DNA from: Eriocheir sinensis
Taxonomy: Eukaryota > Arthropoda > Malacostraca > Decapoda > Varunidae
Assembly (NCBI RefSeq): GCF_024679095.1
Contig: NC_066562.1
Location: forward strand, 10,258,181-10,322,180
DNA: 64,000 bases
Reading direction: 5' to 3'
A program made the translations under genes and the position numbers. The first letter of the stretch is position 1. Each line of letters begins with the position of its first letter. The notes beneath the pieces are model-generated. The model was not told where the DNA came from and searched no databases. It saw only the letters and a program-made list of their open reading frames with translations. Of the stretch, positions 29,001 to 42,130 are shown piece after piece.

Positions 29001-30738
29001 CTTCTTCCGTCGCTGGTTCTTCTTCCGTCGCTACTTCTTCTTCCGTAGCTTCTTCTTCCGTCGCTACTTCTTCTTGCATCGCTGCTTCGTCTTCCGTCGC
29101 CGCTTCTTCCGACGCTTCTTCTTCCGTCGAACTTCTTCTTCCGTCGCTGGCTCTTCTTCCGTCGCTGCTTCTTCTTCCGTAGCTTCTTCTTCCGTCGCTA
29201 CTTCTTCTTCCATCGCTGCTTCTTCTTACGTCGCTTCTACTTCCGTCTTTGCTTCTTCGTCCTTGGCTGCTTCTTCTTCCGTCGCTTCTTCTTCCGTCGC
29301 TGCTTCTTCTTTCGCTGATGCTTCTTATTCGGCATCTTCTTCTTCTTCAGTCGCTGCTTTTTCTTTCGTCGCTGCTTCTTCCGACGCTGCTTCTTCCGCC
29401 GCTGCTTCTTCTTCTGGCGCTGCATCTTTCGTCGCTGCTTCTTCTTCCGGTGCTGCTTCTTCTTCCGTCACTGCTTCTTCTTCCATCGCTGCTTCTCCCA
29501 TCGCTGCTTCTTCTTCCGTCGCTGCTTCTTCTTCCGGCGCTGCTTCTTCTTCCGCCGCTGCTTCTCCGTCCACTGCTGCTTCATCTTCCGCAGCAGCTTC
29601 TTTTTCCGTAACTGCTTATTCTTCCGCCGCTGCTTATTCTTTCGTCGCTGCTTCTTATTCCGCATCTGCTTCTTCTTCAGTCGCTGCTTTTTCTTTCGCC
29701 GCTGCTTCTTCCGTCGCTGCTCCTTCTTCTGGCGCTGCTTCTTTCGTCGCTGCCTCTTCTTCCGTCGCTGCTTCTTCTTCCTTCGCTGCTTCTTCTTCCG
29801 TCGCTGTTTCTTCTTCCAGGGCTGATTCTTCTTCCGCCGCTGCTTCTCCTTCCACTGCTGCTTTTTCTTCCGCAGCTGCTTCTTTTTTCGCAACTGTTTC
29901 TTCTTCCGCCGCTGCTTCTTCTTCCGCCGCTGCTTCTCCTTCCACTGCTGCTTTTTCTTCCGCAGCTGCTTCTTTTTTCGCAACTGTTTCTTCTTCCGCC
30001 GCTGCTTCTTCCGCCGCTGCTTCTCCTTCCACTGCTGCTTTTTCTTCCGCAGCTGCTTCTTTTCACCAACTTCTTCTTCTTCCGCCGCTTCTTCTTCCGC
30101 TGATCTTCTTCTTCCACCAACTGCTTCTTCTTTCGACTAACTGTTTCTTCTGCCAAGCTGCTTCTTCTTCCTTGCTGCTTCTCCTTCCACTGTAGCTTTT
30201 TCTTCCGCAACTGCTTCTTCTTTCGACGCTGTTTCTTCTGCCGGCGCTGCTTCTTCTTCCGACGCTGCTTCTTCTTCCGCAGTTGCTTCTTCTTTCGACG
30301 CTGCTTCTTCTTCCGCAGCTGCTAATTCTTTTCACAGCTTCACTTTTTATTCAACACTGCTTCTTCTTCCGGCGCTGTTTCTTCTTCCGTCACTACTTCT
30401 TCTTCCGTCACTGCTACTTCTTCCGTCACTGCTTCTTCCGTCACTGCTTCTTCTTCCGTTGCTGCTTTTTCTTCCATCGCTGCTTCTTCTTCTTGCTGTT
30501 TCTTCTTCCATCACTGCTTCTTCTTCCGTCACTGCTTCTTCCGTCTTTCTTCTTCTTCCGTCACTGCTTCTTCTTCCGTCACCTTCTTCTTCCGTCGCTT
30601 ATTCTTCTTCCGCCGCAGCTTCTCCTTCTGCCGGTGTTTGTTCGCCTCCTTCCGCCACTTCTGACTCGTCATCATCCACTGCTTCTGCTTTTTCTGCCGT
30701 CGCTTTCTCTTCTTCTTCTTCCGTTTTCATTATTTCTT
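26041..30738 (+). repeat. 18-bp satellite, array 1
   Basis: The consensus is GCTTCTTCTTCCGTCGCT, with frequent CGCCGCT, CGCAGCT and CACTGCT variants. The first 1.4 kb is degenerate. From about 27,500 the sequence is the first member of the 6.2-kb higher-order repeat. The stop-free Ser/Ala/Val frames reflect an 18-bp unit and are not evidence of a gene. Confidence 0.92.
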
Positions 30739-31880
30739 AATTCCCGTATTTTCTTATAATATCCTTTCCTCGGTGTATTTTTTTTTTATTTTCCGCTTTC
30801 TTGTGTTGTGTAGGCTACCTATATCGCTTTATCTTGATGCTCTATGCTTCTCAGGATAAATCTCCTTCAACCCATAGAAGTCAGCAACCCTACCCAGCAT
30901 ACAACACCAAAGGCCTTAACGCTTGCCTTGATTGTTTTTCCTTCACTCTAAGTGCTTATATCACTTCTTAGTTAATATTTTTTAACAATATCCTTTCTTC
31001 AGTGTGTTTTCTTTGTATTGTTTTATTTCAGTGTGTTTTTCTTTTTTATTCGGTGTATTTTTCTTTGTATCGTTTCTATGTGGTATATTTCTATGTACCG
31101 TTTCTGTATATTTCTTTATTGTTTCTTTGGTGTATTTTTTCTAAGTACCGTTTGTGTATTTTCTTTGTATCGTCGCTTCTTCGGTATCATTTTCATTATA
31201 CTGTTTTTTCCATGTATTTTTTTTTTTTTTGTATCGTAGTTTTTTTCAGTGTATTTTCTTTGTATCATTTTCAGTGTAGTTTTCTTTGTATCATCGTGTC
31301 CTCTGTGTATGTTTATAAGTATCATCATTTCTTCTGTGTTTTCATAATACCCTTTTTCAGTGTATTTTTCTATGTATCGTTTTTTCGTGATTTTTTATGT
31401 AGTATCGATCCTTGGGTAATTTTTTTCTCTGGATCATTCATTTGATGTATTTTTCTTTTTATCGTCGTTTCTTCGGTCCTTTTTTTTTTCTTTATACCGT
31501 TTCTTCACTGTATTTTTCTTTGTATCTTTTCTTCGGTAAATATTTCTTTGTATCGTTTCTTAGGTGTGTTTTCTGTAGTATTCTATCTGTTTCCTTGTGT
31601 TGTGTAGGCTTCTACATCGCCTTATCTCAGTGCTGTATGCTGCTCAGGATGAGTCTCCTTCACCCCAGAGAAGTCAGCAACCCCATCGCCATACACCAAA
31701 AGCCTTAACACTTGCCTTGATGTTTTTTTTTTTTTTCCTTTTCTCGTGTTTCTATCACTTCTTAATTCCCAATTTTTTTACAACATCGTTTCTTCAGTGT
31801 ATTTTTTTTTATATCGTTTCTTTTTTGTGTTTGAATCATCATTTCTTCAGTATGTTTCTTTCTTTGTACTATTTCTTCCA
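30739..31880 (+). repeat. T-rich linker block of higher-order unit 1
   Basis: It holds degenerate copies of a unit near 28 bp (TCAGTGTATTTTTCTTTGT and ATCGTTTCTT). It also holds two copies, at about 30,805-30,945 and 31,590-31,725, of a 135-bp segment beginning TTGTGTTGTGTAGGCT. The whole block recurs at 36,771-37,945. Confidence 0.85.
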
Positions 31881-33668
31881 GTGTCTCCGTCGTCGTGGCT
31901 GCTGCTCCTCCGTCGTCGTGGCTGCTCCCTCCGTCGTCGGCTGCTGCTCCTCCGTCGTCGTAGCTGCTGCTCCTCCGTCGTCGTGGCTGCTGCTCCTCCG
32001 TCATCGTGCTGCTGCTCCTCCGTCGTCGTGGCTGCTGCTCCTCCGTCGTCGTAGCTGCTGCTCCCTCCGTCGTCGTAGCTGCTGCTCCTCTCCGTCATCG
32101 TGCTGCTACTCCTTCCGTCATCATGTCTGCTAGCTGCTGCTCCTCCGTCATCGTGCTGCTGCTCCTTCCATCATCATGCTGCTACTCCTTCCATCGTCGT
32201 AGCTGCTCCTTCCGTCATCATGGCTGCTGCTCCTTCCATCATCGTGCTGCTACTCCTTCCGTCGTCGTGGCTGCTACTCCCTCCGTCGTCGTGGCTGCTG
32301 CTCCTCCGTCGTCGTGCTGCTGCTCCTTCCGTCGTCGTAGCTGCTGCTCCTTCCATCGTCATGGCTGCTGCTCCTCCGTCGTCGTAGCTGCTGCTCCTTC
32401 CATCGTCGTAGCTGCTCCTTCCGTCGTCGTAGCTGCTCTTCTCCATCGTCGTGGCTGCTCCCTCCCTCGTCGTAGCTGCTGCTCCACTCCATCGTCGTAG
32501 CTGCTGCTCACTCCATCGTCGTGCTGCTGCTCCCTCCATCGTCGTGCTGCTCCATCGTCGTGGCTCTGCTCCCTCCATCGTCGTAGCTGCTACTCCCTCC
32601 CTCGTCATGCTGCTGCTCCCTCCCTCATCATGCTGCTGCTCCCTCCCTCATCGTGCTGCTACTCCCTCCCTCATCATGCTGCTGCTCCCTCTCCCTCATC
32701 ATGCTACTACTCCCTCCCTCATCATGCTGCTCCCTCCCTCATCGTAGCTGCTCCCTCCCTCGTCATGGCTGCTGCTCCTCCATCATCGTGGCTGCTGCTC
32801 CCTCCATCGTCATGCTGCTACTCCCTCCCCTCGTCGTGCTGCTGCTCCCTCCATCGTCGGCTGCCTCCCTCCCTCGTCGTGGCTGCTGCTCCTCCATCGT
32901 CGTGGCTGCTGCTCCCTCCATCGTCGTGGCTGCTACTCCCTCCTCATGCTTTGCTTCTTTCTCCCTCTCATCGTGCTGCTACTCCCTCGTCGTAGCTGCT
33001 ACTCTCCCCTCGTCGTGGCTGCTGCTCTCCCTCCATCGTCGTGGCTGCTACTCCTCCCTCGTCGTGGCTGCTGCTCCTCCATCGTCGTGGCTGCTGCTCC
33101 CTCCTCGTCATGGCTGCTGCTCCCTCCATCATCATGGCTGCTTGCTCCTCCATCATCGTGCTGCTGCTCCTCCCTCATCATGCTGCTGCTCCCTCCCTCA
33201 TCGTAGCTGCTTCCCTCCATCGTCGTGGCTGCTACTCCTCCTCATCATGCTGCTACTCCTCCATCATCGTGGCTGCTACTCCCTCCCCGTCATGGCTGCT
33301 GCTCCCTCCCTCATCATGGCTGCTGCTCCTCCTCATCGTGCTCCCTCCATCATCGCTTCTCCCGGTTGCTCCTCCATCATCATGCTGCTGCTCATGCCCT
33401 CCATCGTCGTGGCTGCTGCTCCTCCATCGTCGTAGCTGCTGTCCTCCATCGTCGTAGCTGCTGCCCTCCATCATCGTGGCTGCTGCTCCCTCCATCGTCG
33501 TGGCTGCTGCTCCCTCCATCGTCGTGGCTGCTGCTCCCTCCATCGTCGTGGCTGCTACTCCCTCCCTCGTCGTGGCTGCTGCTCCCTCCATCGTCGTGGC
33601 TGCTGCTCCCTCCATCGTCGTGGCTGCTGCTCCCTCCATCGTCGTGGCTGCTGCTCCCTCCATCGTCG
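31881..33668 (+). repeat. 24-bp satellite, array 1
   Basis: The consensus is GTCGTCGTGGCTGCTGCTCC plus CTCC or TCC, giving 21-24-bp units. The middle of this array is rich in CATCATCATG-type variants. The last units before 33,668 are homogeneous and abut the 18-bp satellite directly. Confidence 0.92.
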
Positions 33669-36600
33669 AGGCTGCTTCTTCTTCCGTCTCTGCTTCTTCT
33701 TCCGTCGCTGTTTCTTCTTCCGTCGCTGCAGCTTCATCTCTCACTGCTTCTTCTTCCGTCGCTAAAGCTTCTTCCGTCTCTACTTTTTCTTCCGTCGCTG
33801 CTTCTTCTTCCGTCACTACTTCTTCCGTCGCTGCTGCTGCTTTCGTCGATACTTCTTCTGTGGCTGCTTCTTCTTCCGTCACTGCTTCTTCTTCCGTCGC
33901 TTCTTCTTCCGTCGCTACTTCTTCCGTGGCTGCTTCTTCTTGCGTCACAGCTTCTTCTTCCGTTGCTGCTTCTTCTTCAGTCGCTGATTCTTCTTCCATC
34001 GCTGTTTCTTCTTCCGTTGCTTCTTCTTCCGTTGCTACTTCTTCTTCCGGGGCTGCTTCTTCTTCTGTTGCTACTTCTTCCGTCGCTGCTTCTTCTTCCT
34101 TCGCTTCTTCTTCCATCGCTTCTTCTTCTTTCGTCGCTACTTCTTCCGTCGCTGTTTCTTCTTCCGTCGCTTCTTCTTCCATCAATAATTTTTCTTCAGT
34201 AGCTACTTCTCCTTCCATCGCTGCTTCTTCTTCCGTCGCTACTTCTTCCCTCGCTGCCTCTTCTTCCGTCGCTTCTTCTTCCGTCGCTTCTTCTTCCGTC
34301 GCTACCACGTCTTCTGTCGCTACTTCTTCTTCCGTAGCTTCATCTTCCGTCGCTACTTCTTCTTCTTTTGCTGCATCTTCTTCCGTCGCTTCTACTTGCG
34401 TTGCAGCTTCTTCGTTTGTGGCTGCTTCTTCTTCCGTCGCTGCTTCTTCCGTCGCTTCTTCTTCCGCTGCTGTTTCTCATTCCCCATCTGCTTCTTCTTC
34501 AGTCGCTGCTTCTTCCGGCGCTGCTTCTTCCGGCGCTGCTTCTTCCGCCGCTGCTTCTTCTTCTGGCGCTGCTTCTTTCGTCGCTGCTTTTTCTTCCGGC
34601 GCTGCTTCTTCTTCCGTCGCTGCTTCTTCTTCCGTCGCTGCTTCTTCCATCGCTGCTTCTTCTTCCGTCGTTGCTTTTTCTTCCGGCGCTTCTTCTTCTT
34701 CCACCGCTGCTTCTCCTTCCACTGCTGCTTCTTCTTCCGTCGCTTCTTCTTTTTCCGTCGCAACTTCTTCTTCCGTGGCTGCTTCTTTTTTCGTCAATGC
34801 TACTTCTTCCGTCGCTGTTACTTCTTCCGTTGCTTCTTCTTCCGTTGCTACTTCTTCCGGGGCTGCTTCTTCTTCCGTCGCTGCTACTTCTTCCGTCGCT
34901 GTTACTTCTTCCGTTGCTTCTTCTTCCGTTACTACTTCTTCTTCCGGGGCTTCTTCTTCTTCCGTTCTGTACTTCCTCAGTCGCTGCTTCTTTTTCCTTC
35001 GCTTCTTCTTCCATCGCTACTTTTTCTTCAATGGCTGTTTCTTCTTCCTTCGCTTCTTCTTCCGTCGCTTCTTCTCCCGTCGCTGCTTCTTCTTCCGTCG
35101 CTGCTTCTTCTTCCGTCGCTTCGTCATCCGTCGCCGCTTCTTCCGTCGCTTCTTCTTCCGCCGAACTTCTTCTTCCGTCGCTGGTTCTTCTTCCGTCGCT
35201 ACTTCTTCTTCCGTAGCTTCTTCTTCCGTCGCTACTTCTTCTTGCATCGCTGCTTCGTCTTCCGTCGCCGCTTCTTCCGACGCTTCTTCTTCCGTCGAAC
35301 TTCTTCTTCCGTCGCTGGCTCTTCTTCCGTCGCTGCTTCTTCTTCCGTCGCTTCTTCTTCCATCGCTGCTTCTTCTTACGTCGCTTCTACTTCCGTCTTT
35401 GCTTCTTCGTCCTTGGCTGCTTCTTCTTCCGTCGCTTCTTCTTCCGTCGCTGCTTCTTCTTTCGCTGATGCTTCTTATTCATCTTCTTCTTCTTCAGTCA
35501 CTTTTGTCTGTCGCCGCTGCTTCTTCCGACGCTTCTTCTTCCGCCGCTGCTTCTTCTTCTGGCGCTTCATCTTTCGTCGCTGCTTCTTCTTCCGCCGCTG
35601 CTTCTACTTCCGTCACTGCTTCTTCTTCCATCGCTGCTTCTCCCATCGCTGCTTCTTCTTCCGTCGCTGCTTCTTCTTCCGCCGCTGCTTCTCCGTCCAC
35701 TGCTGCTTCATCTTCCGCAGCAGCTTCTTTTTCCGTAACTGCTTATTCTTCCGCCGCTGCTTATTCTTTCGTCGCTGCTTCTTATTCCGCATCTGCTTCT
35801 TCTTCAGTCGCTGCTTTTTCTTTCGCCGCTGCTTCTTCCGTCGCTGCTCCTTCTTCTGGCGCTGCTTCTTTCATCCTTCTTTCTCCATCCTTCTTCTTCT
35901 TCCTTCGCTGCTTCTTCTTCTTCCGTCGCTGTTTCTTCTTCCAGGGCTGATTCTTCTTCCTTCCACTGCTGCTTTTTCTTCCGCAGCTGCTTCTTTTTTC
36001 GCAACTGTTTCTTCTTCCGCCGCTGCTTCTTCCGCCGCTGCTTCTCCTTCCACTGCTGCTTTTTCTTCCGCAGCTGCTTCTTTTTTCGCAACTGCTTCTT
36101 CTTCCGCCGCTGCTTCTTCTTCCGCTGATCCTTCTTCTTCCGCAACTGCTTCTTCTTTCGACGCTGTTTCTTCTGCCGGCGCTGCTTCTTCTTCCGCCGC
36201 TGCTTCTCCTTCCACTGTAGCTTTTTCTTCCGCAACTGCTTCTTCTTTCGACGCTGTTTCTTCTGCCGGCGCTGCTTCTTCTTCCGACGCTGCTTCTTCT
36301 TCCGCAGTTGCTTCTTCTTTCGACGCTGCTTCTTCTTCCGCAGCTGCTAATTCTTTCGCAGCTGCTTTTTATTCAGCCGCTGCTTCTTCTTCCGGCGCTG
36401 TTTCTTCTTCCGTCACTACTTCTTCTTCCGTCACTGCTTCTTCTTCCGTCACTGCTTCTTCCGTCACTGCTTCTTCTTCCGTTGCTGCTTTTTCTTCCAT
36501 CGCTGCTTCTTCTTCCGGCGCTGTTTCTTCTTCCGTCACTGCTTCTTCTTCCGTCACTGCTTCTTCCGTCACTGCTTCTTCTTCCGTCACTGCTTCTTCT

Positions 36601-36770
36601 TCCGTCACTGCTTCTTCTTCCGTCGCTTATTCTTCTTCCGCCGCGGCTTCTACTCCTTCTGCCGGTGTTTGTTCGCCTCCTTCCGCCACTTCTGACTCGT
36701 CATCATCCACTGCTTCTGCTTTTTCTGCCGTCGCTTTCTCTTCTTCTTCTTCCGTTTTCATTATTTCTTA
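33669..36770 (+). repeat. 18-bp satellite, array 2 (duplicate of part of array 1)
   Basis: 33,711-34,200 matches 27,541-28,030 at an offset of 6,170 bp with virtually no differences. Long stretches beyond also match, with the offset drifting to 6,031 bp by the end because of block deletions. Confidence 0.92.
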
Positions 36771-37945
36771 ATTCCCGTATTTTCTTATAATATCCTTTCC
36801 TCGGTGTATTTTTTTTTTATTTTCCGCTTTCTTGTGTTGTGTAGGCTACCTATATCGCTTTATCTTGATGCTCTATGCTTCTCAGGATAAATCTCCTTCA
36901 ACCCATAGAAGTCAGCAACCCTACCCAGCATACAACACCAAAGGCCTTAACGCTTGCCTTGATTGTTTTTCCTTCACTCTAAGTGCTTATATCACTTCTT
37001 AATTAATATTTTTTTAACAATATCCTTTCTTCGGTGTGTTTTTCTTTGTATTGTTTATTCGGTGTATATTTCTTTTTATCGTTTATTCGGTGTATTTTTC
37101 TTTGTATCGTTTCTATGTGGTATATTTCTATGTACCGTTTCTGTATATTTCTTTATTGTTTCTTTGGTGTATTTTTTCTAAGTACCGTTTGTGTATTTTC
37201 TTTGTATCGTCGCTTCTTCGGTATCATTTTCATTATACTGTTTTTTCCATGTATTTTTTTTTTTTTTGTATCGTCGTTTTTTCGGTGTATTTTTCTTTGT
37301 ATCGTTTTTTCGGTGTAGTTTTCTTTGTATCGTCGTGTCCTCTGTGTATGTTTATAAGTATCGTCGTTTCTTCTGTGTTTTTCATAATACCCTTTTTTCG
37401 GTGTATTTTTCTATGTATCGTTTTTTTCGTGATTTTTTATGTAGTATCGATCCTTGGGTAATTTTTTTCTCTGGATCATTCATTTGATGTATTTTTCTTT
37501 TTATCGTCGTTTCTTCGGTCCTTTTTTTTTTCTTTATACCGTTTCTTCACTGTATTTTTCTTTGTATCTTTTCTTCGGTAAAAATTTCCTTGGATCGGTT
37601 CTGAGGGGTGGTTTCGGTAGTAGTCTATCTGTTTCCTTGTGTTGTGTAGGCTAGCTACATCGCCTTATCTCGGTGCTGTATGCTGCTCAGGATGAGTCTC
37701 CTTCACCCCAGAGAAGTCAGCAACCCTACCCATCATACAACACCAAAGGCCTTAACGCTTGCCTTGATGTTTTTTTTTTTTTTTTTTTTTTCCTTTTCTC
37801 GTGTTTCTATCACTTCTTAATTCCCGAATTTTTTTTTACAACATCGTTTCTTCGGTGTATTTTTTTTTTGTATCGTTTCTTTTTTTGTGTGTTTGAATCG
37901 TCGTTTCTTCAGTGTGTTTCTTTCTTTGTACTATTTCTTCAGTGT
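36771..37945 (+). repeat. T-rich linker block of higher-order unit 2
   Basis: It matches 30,739-31,880 along its length. Where this copy reads TCGGTG or ATCGTCG, copy 1 usually reads TCAGTG or ATCATCA. Confidence 0.88.
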
Positions 37946-40040
37946 CTCCGTCGTCGTGGCTGCTGCTCCCTCCGTCGTCGTGGCTGCTGCTCCTTCCGTC
38001 GTCGTGGCTGCTGCTCCCTCCGTCGTCGTGGCTGCTGCTCCCTCCGTCGTCGTGGCTGCTGCTCCCTCCGTCGTCGTGGCTGCTGCTCCTTCCGTCGTCG
38101 GCTGCTGCTCCTTCCGTCATCGTAGTTGCTGCTCCCTCCCGTCATCGTGGCTGCTGCCCTCCGTCGTCGGCTGCTGCTCCTTCCGTCGTCGTAGCTGCTA
38201 CTCCTCCGTCGTCGTGCTGCTGCTCCTCCGTCGTCATGTCCATCGTCATGCTGCTGCTCCTCCGTCGTCGTAGCTACTGCTCCTTCCGTCGTCGTAGCTA
38301 CTGCTCGTAACTGCTCCTTCCGTCGTCGTGGCTGCTGCTCCCTCCGTCGTCGTGGCTGCTGCTCCTTCCGTCGTCGTGGCTGCTGCTCCTTCCGTCGTCG
38401 TGGCTGCTGCTACTTCCGTCGTCGTGGCTGCTGCTCCTTCCGTCGTCGTAGCTGCTGCTCCTCCGTCGTCGGCTGCTGCTCCTTCCGTCGTCGTGGCTGC
38501 TGCTCCTTCCGTCGTCATGGCTGCTCCCCCTCCGTCATCGTGGCTGCTGCTCCTTCCGTCATCGTAGCTGCTCCCTCCGTCGTTGTGGCTTCTTCTCCAT
38601 CATCGAGGCTGCTACTCCCTCCCCTCGTCATGCTGCTGCTCCCTCCATCGTCATGCTTCTTTCTCCCTCCCTCGTCGTAGCTGCTACTTCCTCCCCTGTC
38701 TGCTACCCTCCCTCGTCGTAGCTGCTGCTCCTCCCTCGTCGTGGCTGCTACTCCCTCCCTCATCCTCCATCGTCGTGCTGCTCCCTCCATCGTCGGCTGC
38801 TCCCTCCATCGTCGGCTGCTGCTCCTCCTCGTCGTAGCTGCTGCTCCCTCCATCGTCGAGCTGCTACTCCCTCCCTCATCGAGGCTGCTACTCCCTCCCT
38901 CGTCGGCTACTCCCTCCTCGTCGTGGCTGCTACTCCCTCCCTCGTCGTGCTGCTACTCCTCCCTCGTCGTGGCTGCTTCTCCTCCCTCCCTCATCGTGGC
39001 TGCTGCTCCTCCTCGTCGTAGCTGCTCCTCCCTCGTCGTGGCTGCTGCTCCCTCCTCGTCGTGGCTGCTCCCTCCCTCGTCGTGCTGCTGCTCCTCCATC
39101 ATCGGCTGCTGCTCCTCCATCGTCATGCTTCTCCCTCCTCATCGTGGCTGCTGCTCCTCCATCGTCGTGGCTCTCTCCCTCGTCGCTGCTCCTCCATCGT
39201 CGTGGCTGCTGCTCCTCCATCGTCGGCTGCTGCTCCCTCTCCCTCGTCGTGGCTGCTACTCCCTCCCTCGTCGGCTACTCCCTCCTCGTCGTGGCTTGCT
39301 CCATCGTCCTCCCTCGTCGCTGCTGCTCATGCTCCTCCATCGTCGGCTGCTGCTCCCTCCCTCGTCGTAGCTGCTTCATCCATCGTGGCTGCTGCTCCTC
39401 TTCCTCGTCAGCTGCTGCTCCCTCCATCGTCGTGGCTGCTGCTCCTCCATCGTAGCTGCTCCCTCCCTCATCGTAGCTGCTCCTCCCTCATCGTAGCTGC
39501 TCCTCCATCGTCGTGGCTGCTGCTCCCTCCATCGTCATGCTGCTGCTCCCTCCCTCGTCGTGGCTGCTGCTCCATCGTCGGCTGCTGCTCCTCCATCATC
39601 GTGTTTGCCCCATCTCCCCGTCGTGGCTGCTGCTCTCCATCGTCGTGGCTGCTGCTCCTCCATCGTCGTGGCTGCTGCTCCCTCCATCGTCGCTGCTACT
39701 CCTCCCATCGTCATGCTGCTGCTCACACTCCATCATCGTGGCTGTTCCTCTTCCATCGTCATGGCTGTTGCTCCTCCATCGTCGTGGCTGCTGCTCCCTC
39801 CATCGTCATGGCTGCTGTTCTCCCTCCATCGTCGTGGCTGCTGCCCTCCATCGTCGGCTGCTGCTCCCTCCATCGTCAGGCTGCTGCTCCTCCATCGTCG
39901 TGGCTGCTGCTCCTCCATCGTCAGGCTGCTGCTCCCTCCATCGTCGGCTGCTGCTCCTCCATCGTCGGCTGCTACCCTCCATCGTCGTGGCTGCTGCTCC
40001 CTCCATCGTCGGGCTGCTGCTCCTCCATCGTCGTAGCTGC
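37946..40040 (+). repeat. 24-bp satellite, array 2
   Basis: The first 0.6 kb is regular GTCGTCGTGGCTGCTGCTCC. Later units use ATCGTCG and CTCGTCG variants with many small indels. It again joins the 18-bp satellite abruptly at 40,040. Confidence 0.9.
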
Positions 40041-42130
40041 TTCTTCTTCCGTCTCTGCTTCTTCTTCCGTCGCTGTTTCTTCTTCCGTCACAGAGTCATC
40101 TTCACTGCTTCTTCTTCCGTCGCTAAAGCTTCTTCCGTCTCTCTACTTTTTCTTCCTGTCGCTGCTTCTTTCTTCCGTCTTTCATTACTTCTTCCGTCGC
40201 TGCTGCTGGCTTTCGTCGATTACTTCTTCAGCTGCTTCTTCTTCCGTCACTGCTTCTTCTTCCGTCGCTTCTTCTTCCGTCGCTACTTCTTCCGTGGATG
40301 CTTCTTCTTCAGTCACAGCTTCTTCTTCCTTAGACGCTTCTTCTACAGTCGCTGATTCTTCTTCCATTCGTTTCTTCTTCCGTTGCTTCTTCTTCCGTTG
40401 CTACTTCTCTTCCGGGCTGCTTCTTCTGTTGCTACTCTTCCGTCGCCAGTTTTCTTCTTCCTTTCGCTTCTTCTTCCATCGCTTCTTCTTCTTCGTCGCT
40501 ACTTCTTCCGTCGCTGTTTCTTTCTTCCGGTCGCTTCTTCTTCCATCAATTTTTTCTTCAGTAGCTACTTCTCCTTCCATCGCTGCTTCTTCTTCCGTCG
40601 CTACTTCTTCCCTCGCTGCCTCTTCTTCCGTCGCTTCTTCTTCCGTCGCTTCTTCTTCCGTCGCTACCACGTCTTCTGTCGCTACTTCTTCTTCCGTAGC
40701 TTCATCTTCCGTCGCTCCTTCTTCTTCCGTCTTGGCTGCTTCTTCCGTCGCCTTCGCCGCTGCGACTTCCGGCGCTGCTTCTTCCGGCGCTGCTTCTTCC
40801 GCCGCTGCTTCTTCTTCTGGCGCTGCTTCTTTCGTCGCTGCTTTTTCTTCCGGCGCTGCTTCTTCTTCCGTCGCTGCTTCTTCTTCCGTCGCTGCTTATT
40901 CCATCGCTGCTTCTTCTTCCGTCTTCTTCTTCCGTGGCTGCTTCTTTTTCGTCAATGCTACTTCTTCCGTCGCTGTTACTTCTTCCGTTGCTTCTTCTTC
41001 CGTTGCTACTTCTTCCGGGGCTGCTTCTTCGTCCGTCGCTGCTACTTCTTCCGTCGCTGTTACTTCTTCCGTTGCTTCTTCTTCCGTTACTACTTCTTCT
41101 TCCGGGGCTTCTTCTTCTTCCGTTCTGTACTTCCTCAGTCGCTGCTTCTTTTTCCTTCGCTTCTTCTTCCATCGCTACTTTTTCTTCAATGGCTGTTTCT
41201 TCTTCGCTTCTGCTTCTTCCGTCGCTTCTTCTTCCGCCCTTCTTCTTCCGTCGCTGGTTCTTCTTCCGTCGCTTCTTCTTCTTCCGTCGTGGCTGCTTCT
41301 TCCGTCGCTACTTCTTCTTGCATCGTCTGCTTCTCCTCCGTCGCCGCTTCTTCCGACGCCTTCTTCTTCCGTCGAACTTCTTCTTCCGTCGTGGCTGCTT
41401 CTTCCCGTCGTGGCTGCTTCTTCCGTCCATCTTCTTCTTCATCGCTGCTTCTTCTTCGTCTTCTACTTCCGTCTTTGCTTCTTCGTCCTTGGCTGCTTCT
41501 TCTCCGTCGGCTTTTTCTTCCATCGTCGTGGCTGCTTCTTCCGTCGTCGTGGCTTCTTCCATCGTCGTGGCTGCTTCTTCTTCTGGCTGCTGCATCTTTC
41601 GTGGCTGCTGCTCCCTTCTTCTTCCGGTGCTGCTTCTTCTTCCGTCCTGCTGCTGCTTCTTCCATCGTCGTGGCTGCTGCTTCTTCCGTCGCTGCCAGCT
41701 TCTTTCTCCGTAACTGCTTATTCTTCCGTCGTCGGCTGCTTATTCTTCGTCGCTGCTTCTTATTCCGCATCTGCTTCTTCTTCAGTCGCTGCTTTTTCTT
41801 TCGCCGCTGCTTCTTCCGTCGCTGCTCCTTCTTCGTGGCTGCTGCTGTTTCTTCTTCCGCTGCTTCTTCTTCTCCGCTGGCTTCTCCTTCCACTGCTGCT
41901 TTTTTCTTCCGCAGCTGCTTCTTTTCCAACTCGTTTCTTCTTCCGCCGCTGCTTCTTCCGTGGCTGCTGCTCCTTCCACTGCTGCTTTTCTTCCGCAGCT
42001 GCTTCTTTTTTCGTCTGCTTCTTCTTCCGCCGCTGCTTCTTCTTCCGCTGATCCTTCTTCTTCCACTGCTGCTTCTTCTTTCGACGCTGTTTCTTCTGCC
42101 GGCTGCTGCTTCTTCTTCCGCCGCTGCTGC
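40041..42130 (+). repeat. 18-bp satellite, array 3, mixed with 24-bp satellite words
   Basis: The opening follows the same variant order as 27,500 and 33,669 but carries many single-base indels. From about 41,280 GTCGTGGCTGC words of the 24-bp family are interspersed among GCTTCTTCTTCC units. Confidence 0.85.

Noticed and set aside
25043..30195. Long Phe/Ser/Leu- or Ser/Ala-rich frames in the pyrimidine tract and 18-bp satellite
   Set aside because: Composition follows the repeat exactly and frames overlap freely; mucin-like coding cannot be supported.
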